DNA from: a bacterium
Lineage (GTDB): Bacteria; Actinomycetota; Acidimicrobiia; Spongiisociales; Spongiisociaceae
Length of the DNA: 64,000 nt
Assembly (NCBI GenBank): GCA_028821235.1
Contig: JAPPGV010000081.1
Coordinates: 1-64,000 of the forward strand
Direction: 5' to 3'
Shown: one piece after another, positions 1-9,074 of the stretch
Layout: every line of letters starts with the position of its first letter
Numbering within the stretch: position 1 is the stretch's first letter
The notes under the pieces: generated by a model
The model's database searches: none
Told to the model about the DNA's origin: nothing
Seen by the model: the letters and a program-made list of their open reading frames with translations, nothing else
Translations under genes and position numbers: made by a program

Positions 1-7
1 CCAGGGT

Positions 8-76
8 GGGGAAATTCGCTGACCAACTCTGGGGAATTTCGCTGATCGCCATCAATCGGGGATTGCCGCTTTGACC
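8..76. repeat. Three short direct repeats at the left edge, possibly an IS21-like element end
   Basis: Three imperfect copies of GGGGAAATTCGCTGACC-like sequence begin at about 8, 31 and 58. Copies 1 and 2 differ at only a few positions; copy 3 is more diverged and overlaps the end of the neighbouring minus-strand gene. Multiple short direct repeats inside the termini are known for IS21-family elements, so the element body could lie left of the window. No transposase is visible here, so the assignment is inference. Confidence 0.3.
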
Positions 77-648
77 TCTCTCGCAAGTGATCGGTACGTA
101 CACGGTCGCGCGAGCTTCCGCAGTGGGTTGAGACCGATCGATTTCTGTGCGGGAAGTTCGCTCTCGGGCACCACGAGGAACTCCCACTGGGAAGCCGTGC
201 GGTGATCCGCGAAAGCCTCGTCCGACTCGCCGTGCCAGGCGAAGACGTATGCATCGGCAGATCGTCCGCCCTCGGAGGGGAAGCTGTGATACTCACCTCG
301 GGCACACCTCAACCAGTCCCACTCACGAACGGAGATGTCGAACCGCGGGCTCGCCTCCGTTTTCGCAGATGACGGTCCGGACCAACTCTGGAGAGCGCTC
401 GACTGCTTGACCTCGACCCGAGCACCCGTCTCGGGGTGCTCGACGTCCCAGGCGTCCCACGTCTCGGTGAGACGCCAGCGCGGGTCGGCGCTCTGCATAA
501 TCAGTTCCACGAGGCATTCCACGTAGTCGGCCCGCTCGACGTTGTTGATCAGCGGCCGGTCGTAGACATGTTCCGCCACCCTTCGCATGACCAGATCGGT
601 GATCTGGCGCTGGGTAACGAACTCGTGAAAGGATCGGTCGCTCCACAT
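52..648 (-). CDS. Hypothetical protein with possible PD-(D/E)xK nuclease motif
   Basis: A 198-residue protein I cannot assign to a named family. Residues 68-81 contain an Asp, ten residues, then Glu-Val-Lys inside a hydrophobic strand (around VEVKQSS), which is the spacing of a PD-(D/E)xK restriction-endonuclease-like core. The next part is rich in Trp and charged residues. The C-terminal codons overlap the third copy of the edge repeat, so a mobile-element insertion may have changed the tail. No methyltransferase or partner is visible, and the sequence to the left is missing. A restriction-type or other DNA-acting role is inference only. Confidence 0.55.
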   Translation of the reverse strand: MWSDRSFHEFVTQRQITDLVMRRVAEHVYDRPLINNVERADYVECLVELIMQSADPRWRLTETWDAWDVEHPETGARVEVKQSSALQSWSGPSSAKTEASPRFDISVREWDWLRCARGEYHSFPSEGGRSADAYVFAWHGESDEAFADHRTASQWEFLVVPESELPAQKSIGLNPLRKLARPCTYRSLAREVKAAIPD

Positions 649-715
649 CTGGATGACTCACCTCTTTGGCCTCCCTGCGGGAGCTTATCGAACCGGACCA
701 GTCGCGGCGCCCGCC

Positions 716-721
716 TAGACT
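716..721 (+). promoter_or_regulatory. -10 hexamer TAGACT upstream of M24 peptidase
   Basis: TAGACT lies 11 nt before the ATG at 733. No ribosome-binding site fits in between, so the transcript is probably leaderless or nearly so. This, and the absence of a good RBS further upstream, supports the start at 733 over the longer open frame. Confidence 0.4.
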
Positions 722-732
722 GGCGCCCGGAC

Positions 733-1878
733 ATGAGCACCATCGCATTCGACCACCGCGCCCGGCGTCTCGCCCTTGACGTCGTGCTCGAAGAGGCGGG
801 AGTCGATCTGGTGTGGCTCCCGATCGGCGCCGACCTCGAGTACCTGACGGGTATCCAGCGGCGGGTACCCACCTTCGGTGACGTCAACTACGCCCACGGC
901 TGGGTGGCCGGAGCGTTTCTTGCGCCCGGTCGGGATCCTGCCTTCATCCTGCCTCGCAACTACGTCGAGTTCGACCTGCCGGAAGGGGTTCCGGGCGAGG
1001 TGGTGAGCGTGAGCGAGATGGACGATGGGCACGCCCTGTTCTCGCGGGTAGCCCGGTCCTTCCCTTCACCGCGAACGCTGGCTGTCGGCGCCCGCACCTG
1101 GGCTTCCGCAACGATGAACCTCCTCGAGGAGTTGCAGAGTCCGCAGTTGGCCAACGCCAGCCGCCTGGTCAACCGTCTGCGGCGGATCAAGAGCCCCGAG
1201 GAACTGGAACTGCTGCGCCGTGCCTGCTACGTGGCGGACGGAGCGATGGAGGAGACCAAGGCCCGTATCTCGAGCGGAGTCACCGAGTTGGAACTGGCCG
1301 AGGAGGTCAACTACCACCTGCTCCGCCTCGGATCCCGTACCTGGTCGTTCGACACCGCGGTGTGGGGAATGGGTCCCGGCGACGACCGGGACGCCAACGT
1401 CCGGCTCTCCCAGCAGGAGGTGCGCCCGGGCGTGGGCCTGTCCTTCGACTTCGGCGCGGTGGTCCAGGGCTACTGCTCGGACTTCGGCCGGACCATCCGG
1501 ATCGGCGATCCGGACGACGAGTACCGCCGCGTGTACGAGGTGGTCATGGCCGCCCAGCAGGCCGGCATGAAGGCCGCCCGGCCGGGCGTCAAGGCCTCCG
1601 AGGTCCACCGGGCTACCCGGCAGGTGATCGTGGACGCGGGATACGGGGACTGGTTCCGCCACCGGACCGGCCACTGCATCGGCCTCGACGTCCACGAGGA
1701 GCCGTTCATCTCACCGGAGGACGACACCCCCCTCGAAGCCGGCATGACCTTCACCATCGAGCCGTCGGTCTTCTGGCCGGGCCGGGTTGGAGTCCGCGTC
1801 GAGGACATCATCCTCTGCACTGAGGAAGGCGGCGTCAAGCTCAACGAGCATCCCACCACCATGTCCGTCCGCGACTAA
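733..1878 (+). CDS. M24 family metallopeptidase (Xaa-Pro aminopeptidase-like)
   Basis: A 381-residue protein with an N-terminal creatinase-type domain (about 1-145) and a C-terminal pita-bread M24 catalytic domain (about 150-381). All five metal ligands of the family are present: Asp in SFDFG (about 239), Asp in CSDFGRT (about 250), His in RTGHCIG (about 314), Glu in TIEPS (about 341) and Glu in RVEDI (about 357). It should therefore be a genuine dinuclear-metal peptidase or prolidase acting on short peptides or modified amino acids in the cytoplasm. The ATG at 733 follows a TAGACT -10 element. It is the only one of four M24 proteins in this window with the complete metal set. Confidence 0.88.
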   Translation: MSTIAFDHRARRLALDVVLEEAGVDLVWLPIGADLEYLTGIQRRVPTFGDVNYAHGWVAGAFLAPGRDPAFILPRNYVEFDLPEGVPGEVVSVSEMDDGHALFSRVARSFPSPRTLAVGARTWASATMNLLEELQSPQLANASRLVNRLRRIKSPEELELLRRACYVADGAMEETKARISSGVTELELAEEVNYHLLRLGSRTWSFDTAVWGMGPGDDRDANVRLSQQEVRPGVGLSFDFGAVVQGYCSDFGRTIRIGDPDDEYRRVYEVVMAAQQAGMKAARPGVKASEVHRATRQVIVDAGYGDWFRHRTGHCIGLDVHEEPFISPEDDTPLEAGMTFTIEPSVFWPGRVGVRVEDIILCTEEGGVKLNEHPTTMSVRD

Positions 1879-1963
1879 CCCGGTCGGTGCCATCCCGAGC
1901 CGGTCCGGAATCGGCTCCGGGAGGATGCTCTCATAGATCCTGCATGCCCCGTACCCGGCGTGA

Positions 1964-2722
1964 TTACCGCAACGTGGCGGGTCTCAGCAGGTCCGCAGAG
2001 GGACGAACATCGGCAGATCCCTCGAGCACCTCTAGGGCAATGGTCAACGCGGCGGAGTTGCTCGTGACAACGGGTCGTTCCAAACGATCCTCCAGCGTTT
2101 CCCTGCTCTCCATCCCTCGGAGGTTTGTGCAGGACACGAACAACACATCGAACTCGCGCGGGTCCGCATGCCGCTCGACGAATGCCACGATCTCGTCAGG
2201 CCGAAGCCGACCAATGGAGATATTGTCGACAAGAGACATCCCGACGATGGATCTCACGGAAACACCACGCTCCGTCAGGGTCCCCGCTATAGCCACGTTC
2301 AGTTCGTCTATGTAGGGGGTAACAACCGCGACGCGGGCGTCGCCGTACCGACCGAGAACGCGGCCAACGGCTTCATTCGTGCTGATGACGGGCGCACCGC
2401 CGGACTCCTGAAGTTCCTCCACAAAGCGCTCCTCACCTGCCTTCCCGAGAAGGGCTGCCGCGCTGGTGCAGGAGAAGACGATTGCGTGCATGTTCGCTGT
2501 CGCCAGGTCGGCGGCCGCTTGAGGCACGAACGATTCCAACATTGCCCTCTCGGCGGATGCCGTTGTTTCTTCTAGGTAGGCGCGCGCAGTATGGACGGTT
2601 ACACCGCCTGGTACAGACCGCGTGAAGTCAGGCTCCGCAACAGTGTTGGACGAGGGGACGATGAGGCCCAGACGCCGTGGGAAGGCGGATGCCTCGCGTG
2701 CTGCTTCTGCCACTTCTCCCAC
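1964..2722 (-). CDS. Maleate isomerase / Asp-Glu racemase-family protein
   Basis: A 252-residue protein with the N-terminal PSSNTVAEPDF signature of maleate cis-trans isomerase and arylmalonate decarboxylase relatives. Two catalytic-type cysteines are seen, in VFSCTSA (Cys85) and FVSCTNLRG (about 197), one in each half of the pseudo-symmetric fold. Members isomerise maleate to fumarate, racemise aspartate, glutamate or hydantoins, or decarboxylate malonates; the sequence does not tell which. Given hydantoinase-type genes nearby, a hydantoin-racemase or maleamate-pathway role is possible. It is transcribed toward the M24 gene at 733 and ends 85 bp from it. Confidence 0.8.
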   Translation of the reverse strand: MGEVAEAAREASAFPRRLGLIVPSSNTVAEPDFTRSVPGGVTVHTARAYLEETTASAERAMLESFVPQAAADLATANMHAIVFSCTSAAALLGKAGEERFVEELQESGGAPVISTNEAVGRVLGRYGDARVAVVTPYIDELNVAIAGTLTERGVSVRSIVGMSLVDNISIGRLRPDEIVAFVERHADPREFDVLFVSCTNLRGMESRETLEDRLERPVVTSNSAALTIALEVLEGSADVRPSADLLRPATLR

Positions 2723-2878
2723 GATCGGTCACGCTATCCGAAGTGCCATACCTGGGCAAGACGCGAGGGTCGACCATCGCCTGTGGCAAGACTCGCCGAC
2801 GAAGGCGTACCCGCAGGGCACACAGCGGGCCCGCATCGTGTGTCGGTGGCGGAATCACCTACATCAGGGCGGTGCCGA

Positions 2879-3961
2879 CTAGCCAGGGCGGGCGGCGTAC
2901 CAGGGGTCGATGGCTTGACTGATGATCTCCCGGCGCTGGTCAGCCGGGAGGAAGGCGCCCTCCATGGCGTTGGTGGTCAGCCGGTGCACCTCGGGCCAGG
3001 ACCAGCCGAAGGCCTGGCAGCAACGGTCGAACTCGCCCGGCAGCGAGACCCCGCTCATGAGCCGGTTGTCGGTGTTGACAGTCACGTGAAAGCCCAGGTC
3101 GAAGAGCCGGCCGATCGGATGGGCAGAGATCGAGGGGACGGCGCCGATGTGGACGTTGGAGGTCGGGCATTGCTCAAGAGGGATGTTCCGGTCGCGCAGC
3201 TCGGCGGCGAGCGAACCGAGCGCGCCGTCCTCCCCGAGGTCGTCGACGATCCTGATCCCGTGGCCGATCCGCCGGGCTCCGCAGGTGTGTAGGGCTTCCC
3301 GTATCGAGTCGAGGCCGTCCGCCTCGCCGGCGTGGATGGTGTAGGGCATTCCCGCCCGTCGCAGCAGATCGAACGCCGCCAGGTGATCGGAAGGCGGGTG
3401 ACCGGCCTCGGCACCGGCGATGTCGAAACCCGCCACCCCCCTATCCCGATACCTCAGCGTCAGCTCGGCCGCCTCGAGACTGTGGGGACCGGTCCTCATA
3501 GCGCACACCAGCAGGCCCATCCGGATGCCGCGACCGTCGCTCCCGTCCCGGAGACCGGCCAGCGCGGCCTCGACCACCCGGTCGAGCGACATGCCGCCCT
3601 CGGTGTTCAACTCGGGGGCGAACCTGACCTCGGCGTAGACCACGCCGTCGGCCGCCAGGTCCTGGGCGCATTCGGCCGCCACCCGGTACACGGCCCCTTT
3701 CGTCTGCATGACGCCGAGGGTGTGGCGGAACATCTCCAGGTAGAGATCGAGGCTGCGGCGGCGAGCGCCCTCCTGGATCCGGGCCGCCAGCTCCTCCGGG
3801 TCCTGGGTGGGGAGGCCCCGGTAACCGGTCTCCCTGGCGAGATCGACGATCGTGGAGGCGCGCAGACCGCCGTCGAGGTGGTCATGGAGCACCACCTTGG
3901 GCGCCTGCCGCAGCCGCTCGAAGCTCGGGATACCGCCGGGTAGGGGGGTCTCTACGGGCAT
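2879..3961 (-). CDS. add: Adenosine deaminase family protein
   Basis: A 360-residue zinc hydrolase that would convert adenosine (or a related 6-aminopurine) to inosine and ammonia. Visible motifs are the N-terminal metal pair HDH (residues 26-28), HAGE (about 214) with the proton-shuttling Glu, RIGHG, and a C-terminal VNTDN with the metal-binding Asp. In classical enzymes the last motif reads NTDDP, so the second Asp is Asn here and substrate specificity may differ. Length is normal for the family. It heads in the same direction as the amidohydrolase genes to its right, 72 bp away. It fits with the nucleoside transporter and phosphorylase at 22-26 kb. Confidence 0.87.
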   Translation of the reverse strand: MPVETPLPGGIPSFERLRQAPKVVLHDHLDGGLRASTIVDLARETGYRGLPTQDPEELAARIQEGARRRSLDLYLEMFRHTLGVMQTKGAVYRVAAECAQDLAADGVVYAEVRFAPELNTEGGMSLDRVVEAALAGLRDGSDGRGIRMGLLVCAMRTGPHSLEAAELTLRYRDRGVAGFDIAGAEAGHPPSDHLAAFDLLRRAGMPYTIHAGEADGLDSIREALHTCGARRIGHGIRIVDDLGEDGALGSLAAELRDRNIPLEQCPTSNVHIGAVPSISAHPIGRLFDLGFHVTVNTDNRLMSGVSLPGEFDRCCQAFGWSWPEVHRLTTNAMEGAFLPADQRREIISQAIDPWYAARPG

Positions 3962-4033
3962 CCGGCGAGGATACCGGTGGAGAGGTTCTGCCCAGGCGTC
4001 CAGGGCACCATCCCGCCCGGACGCAGTCAGGGG

Positions 4034-5419
4034 CTAGCCGGCGCCTTGGGTTTCGCGGACGTGTTGGGGAGGGCCGTCCGGCCTGACCAACCGCCCCCCG
4101 CTTTCCCCTATCACCCGGCCGGCCTCGAACACGGTGCGTCCCCGTGAGATGGTGGTGAGCACCTTGCCCCTGAGTTCCATCCCGTCGTAGGCCAGGCCGC
4201 TCCCGCCCGAGCGGGCCAGGAACTCTGATGAACGGACCGTGCGGGTTGCCTCGGGATCCACCAGTACCAGGTCGGCCTCTGATCCCGGCGAGACGGTGCC
4301 CTTGCGGGGGTAGATGCCGTACAGCTTGGCCGGGTTGGCGGTCATCACCTCCACCGCCCGGGCGAGCGGGAGTCGCCCGCTCAGGCCCGCATCCAGCATC
4401 GCCGGGACCAGCATCTCCAGGGAGGGAATCCCCTGCCCGGACTCGGCATAGGCGGCGGCCGCCTTCTCCTCCGGAGTGAAGGGAGCGTGGTCGGACGCCA
4501 CCACCGATAGCGAGCCGTCCGCCAGCGCATCCCACAGGTAGGCGGGATCCTCCCTCGGGCGCAGAGGGGGCGCCACCTTGACGAAGTTGCCGAACTCGGG
4601 AATTGCCGACTCGTCGAGAAGCAGGTAGTGGGGGCACGACTCGGCGGAGAGATCCACGCCGAGACCCTGGGCCGCCTGGACCTCTTCCATGGCGAGGCGG
4701 GAGGTGATGTGGACGATATGGGCGGGCGCACCCAGATCCCGGACGATGGTCGCCACCAGGCCCACCGCCACCGCCTCGACCAGCGGCGGGCGGGCCGGGT
4801 GTCCGAACCGGTCCAACTCCTCCCGGAAGAGTTCGATCATCTGCTGGCTCTCGGAGTGAACGGCACACCTCAATCCGGTGGCCGCCACCGCGCGGATACA
4901 CTCGAAGATGCGCTCGGGAGCTCCTGCGCAGAGACCCTCGAACTCGTCGACTCGCTCCGGCGGCGGGTGGTGGGTGAACAGCTTGAACGCGATCGCCCCG
5001 CATTCGGCCATCGCCTCCGCCCGGGCCGGATCGCTGAATCCGGCGCCCGAGTAGAGGGCGAAGTCGATCAAGCTCTCGGCCTCCCCGATCTCGCGGCGGG
5101 TCTCGAAAGCCTCCGGAGTACTGCACGGCGGGTTGGAGATCGGCATCTCGAACAGGGTGGTCACCCCAGAGGATGCCGCCGCCCGGGATTCGGAGGCGAA
5201 AGTGGCTCGCTCGGGATGGCTGGGCGCCCGGCAGTGGAAGTGGGCGTCCACCGCGCCGGGAATGACCAGCAGGCCAGAGGCGTCAATCTCGCCACGAGCC
5301 GGGCCGAGACCACCCCGAGGGGCGACCTCGACGATGCGATCGCCCTCCAGGCCAACATCGGCTGGACGAGAACGGCCATCGCTGACCACCGTCCCCCCGA
5401 CGATCCTCAGGTCGAGCAT
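4034..5419 (-). CDS. Dihydropyrimidinase / allantoinase-type cyclic amidohydrolase
   Basis: A 461-residue amidohydrolase starting MLDLRIVGGTVVSDG. Ligands of the binuclear metal centre are visible: HFH in DAHFHCRAP, a probable carboxylated Lys in AFKLFTHH, His in VHSES, His in IVHITS, and Asp in ASDHAPFTPEEK. The last motif is typical of the allantoinase/dihydroorotase/hydantoinase branch. It probably opens a cyclic amide ring such as a hydantoin or dihydropyrimidine. The open frame extends 38 codons further upstream, but that would run into the preceding gene; the ATG at 5419 leaves a 28-bp gap and begins with the usual beta-strand of the family. It lies in the same run as the amidohydrolase at 5448. 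Confidence 0.85.
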   Translation of the reverse strand: MLDLRIVGGTVVSDGRSRPADVGLEGDRIVEVAPRGGLGPARGEIDASGLLVIPGAVDAHFHCRAPSHPERATFASESRAAASSGVTTLFEMPISNPPCSTPEAFETRREIGEAESLIDFALYSGAGFSDPARAEAMAECGAIAFKLFTHHPPPERVDEFEGLCAGAPERIFECIRAVAATGLRCAVHSESQQMIELFREELDRFGHPARPPLVEAVAVGLVATIVRDLGAPAHIVHITSRLAMEEVQAAQGLGVDLSAESCPHYLLLDESAIPEFGNFVKVAPPLRPREDPAYLWDALADGSLSVVASDHAPFTPEEKAAAAYAESGQGIPSLEMLVPAMLDAGLSGRLPLARAVEVMTANPAKLYGIYPRKGTVSPGSEADLVLVDPEATRTVRSSEFLARSGGSGLAYDGMELRGKVLTTISRGRTVFEAGRVIGESGGRLVRPDGPPQHVRETQGAG

Positions 5420-5447
5420 GTTGTGCGCTGCCGTCGGCTCTGGTTGC

Positions 5448-6692
5448 TTATGCCCGCCGGTATCCGATCTCGGGTCCGGGACCCCAGCGGGTGCCCATGC
5501 CCTCGATATCCCGCCCCACCTGGGTGTAACCACCCTCGGACGAGAAGGCCATCTGCCCTCGCACGAAGACCCGCCTGACGTCCTTCATGTGGTCCAGCGA
5601 GTCCAGCGGATCACCGCCCACGGCCACCACGTCAGCCGTCTTCCCGGCTTCGAGACTGCCCAACTCGTCCTCGAGACCGAGCAGCTTGATACCCCGGCGG
5701 GTGATCGAGTTCAGCGCGTCCAGATTGTCGGGGCAGACCCCGATCTCGACCATGAACTTGAGCTCCTCGGCAATGGCGTAGTGAGGGACCACCGGGCTCC
5801 CGGCATCGGTTCCGAAAACGATCGGGATCCCCGCCTTGGCCGCGGCCACGTTTCCCGCGAAGCGGCTCTTGTCGGCCATCTGATCCTTGCGGCGCTCCAC
5901 ATCGGATTCGGTCATGCCGAAGTCCCGGCCGAACTTCACCTGCTGCACGAGCGGGGAGAAGGTGGTGACGATGGGGACGCCCTTCTCGACCATCTTGTCG
6001 ATGGTCTCCGGGGTCATCGACCCGCCGTGCTCCACGCAGTCCACACCGGCGTCCACCACCCGGGAGATGGCCTCGTCGAAGGTGGCGTGGGCGGTGACCA
6101 TCATGCCGTTTTGGTGCGCCTCCTCGACCATCGCCCGGAGTTCGTCCATCGTGAACTGCACCTCTTCGTGGGAGCCCATGATCTTGATCCAGGTGGCACC
6201 CGCCTTGAACTGCTCGCGGATGGCCTTGCGGACCCCGTAGATTCCGTCGGCTTCGCGGCAACACCACCAGGTGTGGCCACCGGTGGTGCAGATGGCCCGG
6301 CCGTTGGGGAACAGGCGGATCCATGGCGCCCAGCCGTTGTCGATGGCCGTCTTGGCGTCGATGTTGGCGTGGTTCATGCCCAGGTCGCGGATGGTGGTCA
6401 CCCCGGCGGACAGATGTCGATGGATGTTCATCACCGCCTTCATGGCGTTGACAGCGGGCGACTCGTTGGCCTGCATCTCGAGGTCGTGGGTGCCGTCCCA
6501 CCCCAGGTGAACATGACAGTTCACCATGCCGGGCAGCAGGTGCATGCCGGAGACATCCACCACGTTGTCGCCGTTCGCGGCCGCGGCGGCGCCCACCGAG
6601 GCGATCTGCTCGCCTTCGATGACCAGATCCTGTTGCGTGGAGGGCCCTCCGTCGAGGTTGACTACCACTCCGCCTTTGAGAATTGTGCGCAC
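5448..6692 (-). CDS. Amidohydrolase family protein (imidazolonepropionase/prolidase-like)
   Basis: A 414-residue metal-dependent hydrolase. It begins with the small beta-domain (MRTILKGGVVVNLDGG), followed by HVH in NCHVHLGWDG (about residue 60), a Lys in WIKIMGSHEE, His in TAHATF, His in VEHGGS and Asp in VFGTDAGSP. This set is that of the amidohydrolases annotated as imidazolonepropionase-like or Xaa-Pro dipeptidase-like, which act on amide bonds of cyclic imides, dipeptides or aryl amides. The true substrate cannot be read. The gene is 25 bp downstream of the barrel protein at 6718 and 28 bp upstream of the next cyclic amidohydrolase, so the three are likely co-transcribed. Confidence 0.83.
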   Translation of the reverse strand: MRTILKGGVVVNLDGGPSTQQDLVIEGEQIASVGAAAAANGDNVVDVSGMHLLPGMVNCHVHLGWDGTHDLEMQANESPAVNAMKAVMNIHRHLSAGVTTIRDLGMNHANIDAKTAIDNGWAPWIRLFPNGRAICTTGGHTWWCCREADGIYGVRKAIREQFKAGATWIKIMGSHEEVQFTMDELRAMVEEAHQNGMMVTAHATFDEAISRVVDAGVDCVEHGGSMTPETIDKMVEKGVPIVTTFSPLVQQVKFGRDFGMTESDVERRKDQMADKSRFAGNVAAAKAGIPIVFGTDAGSPVVPHYAIAEELKFMVEIGVCPDNLDALNSITRRGIKLLGLEDELGSLEAGKTADVVAVGGDPLDSLDHMKDVRRVFVRGQMAFSSEGGYTQVGRDIEGMGTRWGPGPEIGYRRA

Positions 6693-6717
6693 GGTTGGTT
6701 TCCTTTCCTGGGTCCGA

Positions 6718-8100
6718 TCAGATCTTTCCGAGCCGGCGCAGGGCGTTGCCCACCGCGGCCAGGTTGGTGAGGGTCAATTCCGAGTAGTTGCGGGAGATCA
6801 TCACACCGCCCGCTCCCCCGTCGAACGAGGCTTCCACCATCGCTTCGCAGTCTGCGGGAGAGATGTCCCGGGCCACCGTCTCCACACCGAGGCCTATGCC
6901 GGGGTAGACGGCCACTTCGGGACCTACCGCATCCACGTAGCGGCGGGTGAAGTCGGCCACGTACTGCGGGCTGAAGCCGGCCGGAGGGAGGTCCTCGAAG
7001 GCCGCCTCGTCCAGGCCGAGAATCTTGTAGAGGATGGGGGTCCACTCCGACGGCGACGCGTCGCCGAGGATGGTCTGGCACAGGTTGGTCACGAACTTGG
7101 CGAACCGCGCCCCGCCCGGGGCGTTGTAGAACACCGGCTTGAGCCAGTCGGCGTACAGCTTGTACTCGGCGGGATCGTGCGCGGCCCGTAGCAAGGGGTT
7201 GAAGGTGTTGATCATCTGCCAGATCCCCAGGCCCACCTGGTAGCGGTCGCCGAAGTAGCGCACCGTCCCCGATATCTCCCGGTAGAGGTCCTTGTGGCCG
7301 TCCCACCACAGCTTCTGCCACTGGGAGACCTCCGGGTACTCGAAGAGGTGGCGGAGGAAGGTGATCAGCTTGCCGTCGGGAGGCTGGTACCCGCCCCGCA
7401 CCGAGGTCAGGTAGTCGGAGATCCTCCGGTAACCCTCGGCCGCCCGTCCGGCATCGATGTTCCGCCGGTGGCCTTCGGCCCGGCAGTGGACACAGAAGCA
7501 GGTGGGGACCTCGTTGCTGACGATCATGGAGGAGAGCGGGTCCTCCCGCTCGATGCCCCACATGATGCCGTCCAGGTCGTACTCGTTGAGCCAGTTGTCG
7601 ACCACCCCGAACCACCAGTTCCGGTAGTTCGGGTTGTACAGGCAGGGGCGGCTGGCCCGCCGTCCCCACGCGTCCACCTCGATGACCTGGGCGAACCCCG
7701 GCTGCCAGAGCGGCTTGGGGTTCTTGTGGGACGTCTCGCAGTAGTACGGGAACACTTCCATACCACGCTCCCGGGCGGCGGGGATCACGTCACCCAGGAT
7801 GTCCAACCCCTCGTAGAGGGGGTCCGGAGCGGTGAAGTCCTTGATCGAGGTGCCGTGGTAGTACCTGGGATCGGGAGGGAAGAAGGCGCCGCCCTGCAGG
7901 TGGTCGGGCTCCTGCCCGCCGTGATCGGGGAAGTCGTTGCTGCCGGAACGCCCCGCGTTTCCCCGGGCCCAGGACAGGGCGGAGATGAAGATGGCGTTCA
8001 CCCCGGCCTTCTCCACGAAGATGTCGAGCGTCTCCTCGATGCCCTCGTCGATGAAGCTGATCCCACCCACCTGCATGCCGACGAAGGTACGGTCGCTCAT
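6718..8100 (-). CDS. Putative TIM-barrel glycoside hydrolase-like protein
   Basis: A 460-residue protein without signal peptide. The pattern of strands ending in acidic or aromatic residues (FISALSW, VFPYYCE, LDGIMWGIERED, VYPGIGLG) resembles hypothetical glycosidase-like TIM barrels (GHL families), where Glu/Asp at strand ends would be catalytic. A CFCVHC motif in the middle could bind metal or form a disulfide. Its stop overlaps nothing, but its start ATG overlaps the stop of the dehydrogenase gene by 4 bp (ATGA), so translation is coupled. In an operon of amide and amino-acid enzymes, a sugar-amide or aminosugar substrate is conceivable. I do not recognise a characterised homologue. Confidence 0.6.
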   Translation of the reverse strand: MSDRTFVGMQVGGISFIDEGIEETLDIFVEKAGVNAIFISALSWARGNAGRSGSNDFPDHGGQEPDHLQGGAFFPPDPRYYHGTSIKDFTAPDPLYEGLDILGDVIPAARERGMEVFPYYCETSHKNPKPLWQPGFAQVIEVDAWGRRASRPCLYNPNYRNWWFGVVDNWLNEYDLDGIMWGIEREDPLSSMIVSNEVPTCFCVHCRAEGHRRNIDAGRAAEGYRRISDYLTSVRGGYQPPDGKLITFLRHLFEYPEVSQWQKLWWDGHKDLYREISGTVRYFGDRYQVGLGIWQMINTFNPLLRAAHDPAEYKLYADWLKPVFYNAPGGARFAKFVTNLCQTILGDASPSEWTPILYKILGLDEAAFEDLPPAGFSPQYVADFTRRYVDAVGPEVAVYPGIGLGVETVARDISPADCEAMVEASFDGGAGGVMISRNYSELTLTNLAAVGNALRRLGKI

Positions 8101-9074
8101 GTCACACCTCCATTCCTGCGGCGGATGACCCTTCCGGCAGAACCCAGCTCCAGGGCCACGTTGTCGCCGGCGGGTGTTCCGGCGGTGTGGGGGGTCATCA
8201 ACAGGTTGGGCGTGTCACGCAGAGGACTGTCGGGCAGGATCGGCTCCCACCAGAAGACATCCAGCGCGGCGCCGGCCAGATGGCCGCTGTGCAAGGCTGC
8301 TATCAGGGCGTCCTCATCGACCAACCGGCCCCGAGCGGTGTTCACGAAGAACGACCCCTCGGGCATGAGGGCGAACTCGCGGGCGCCCATCATCTTCTCG
8401 GTCTCGGGCGTGAACTTGTTGTGGAGCGAGACGCAGTGCGACTCGGCCAGCAGCTCGTCGAAGGGGAGGTAGCGGACGCCCAACTCCTGCTCCTCCTCGG
8501 GTGAGAACCGGTTGCGCTTGTAGTAGACGACATCCACGCCGAACGCGACCAGGAGCTTGGCCGCGACCCGTCCGATCTGGCCGATCCCGACCAGACCCAC
8601 CGTCTTGCCCAGCACCGCCTCGAACAGGTCCAGACCCACCCAGTTGTACGAGTAGTTGAGCTGGTCGGTGACGAACGGTTCCATCCCGTCCACGACCACC
8701 CCGTCCATGAGGCGACTGTGGGCCGTAGGAAGCCGCTTGAAGAGCGCCAGTATGAGCATCACGGCGTGCTCCGCCACGCTGGTGGGCCCGGGAGACGTGA
8801 CGGCCTCGGTCCAGGCTCCCATGGACTCACAGACCTCTCCGGAGACGCCAGCGCCCCCCGACTCGATGGTCACCACTCCCCGGAGTGAGGACAGGGAGGC
8901 GAGCCGGCTGCCGTCAACGCCCTCTTCCCGGAGCACCAGGTAGTCGGCCTGGCCGATGGTCCCGGCTCCGAGGGCGTCGGTGAGCACCGTGGCGCCGTCG
9001 GGGAGGGCCCTCCGTAGGGCCTCCACCTGGGCGGGAGTGAACTCCTCGACCAGGGCTACCTTCGGGCCGCTCAT
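8097..9074 (-). CDS. D-isomer-specific 2-hydroxyacid dehydrogenase family protein
   Basis: A 325-residue NAD-dependent dehydrogenase of the phosphoglycerate/formate dehydrogenase superfamily. The Rossmann glycine motif is GLVGIGQIG, followed by the NTARGRLVDEDAL segment and the catalytic His in MTPHTAGTP near the C-terminus. It would interconvert a 2-hydroxyacid and a 2-oxoacid, which suits its coupling to an aminotransferase: its ATG overlaps the aminotransferase stop codon by 4 bp. Many frames extend upstream through the aminotransferase in another phase, so the MSGPKVALVEE start at 9074 is preferred by this overlap and by homology to the family N-terminus. Confidence 0.86.
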   Translation of the reverse strand: MSGPKVALVEEFTPAQVEALRRALPDGATVLTDALGAGTIGQADYLVLREEGVDGSRLASLSSLRGVVTIESGGAGVSGEVCESMGAWTEAVTSPGPTSVAEHAVMLILALFKRLPTAHSRLMDGVVVDGMEPFVTDQLNYSYNWVGLDLFEAVLGKTVGLVGIGQIGRVAAKLLVAFGVDVVYYKRNRFSPEEEQELGVRYLPFDELLAESHCVSLHNKFTPETEKMMGAREFALMPEGSFFVNTARGRLVDEDALIAALHSGHLAGAALDVFWWEPILPDSPLRDTPNLLMTPHTAGTPAGDNVALELGSAGRVIRRRNGGVT

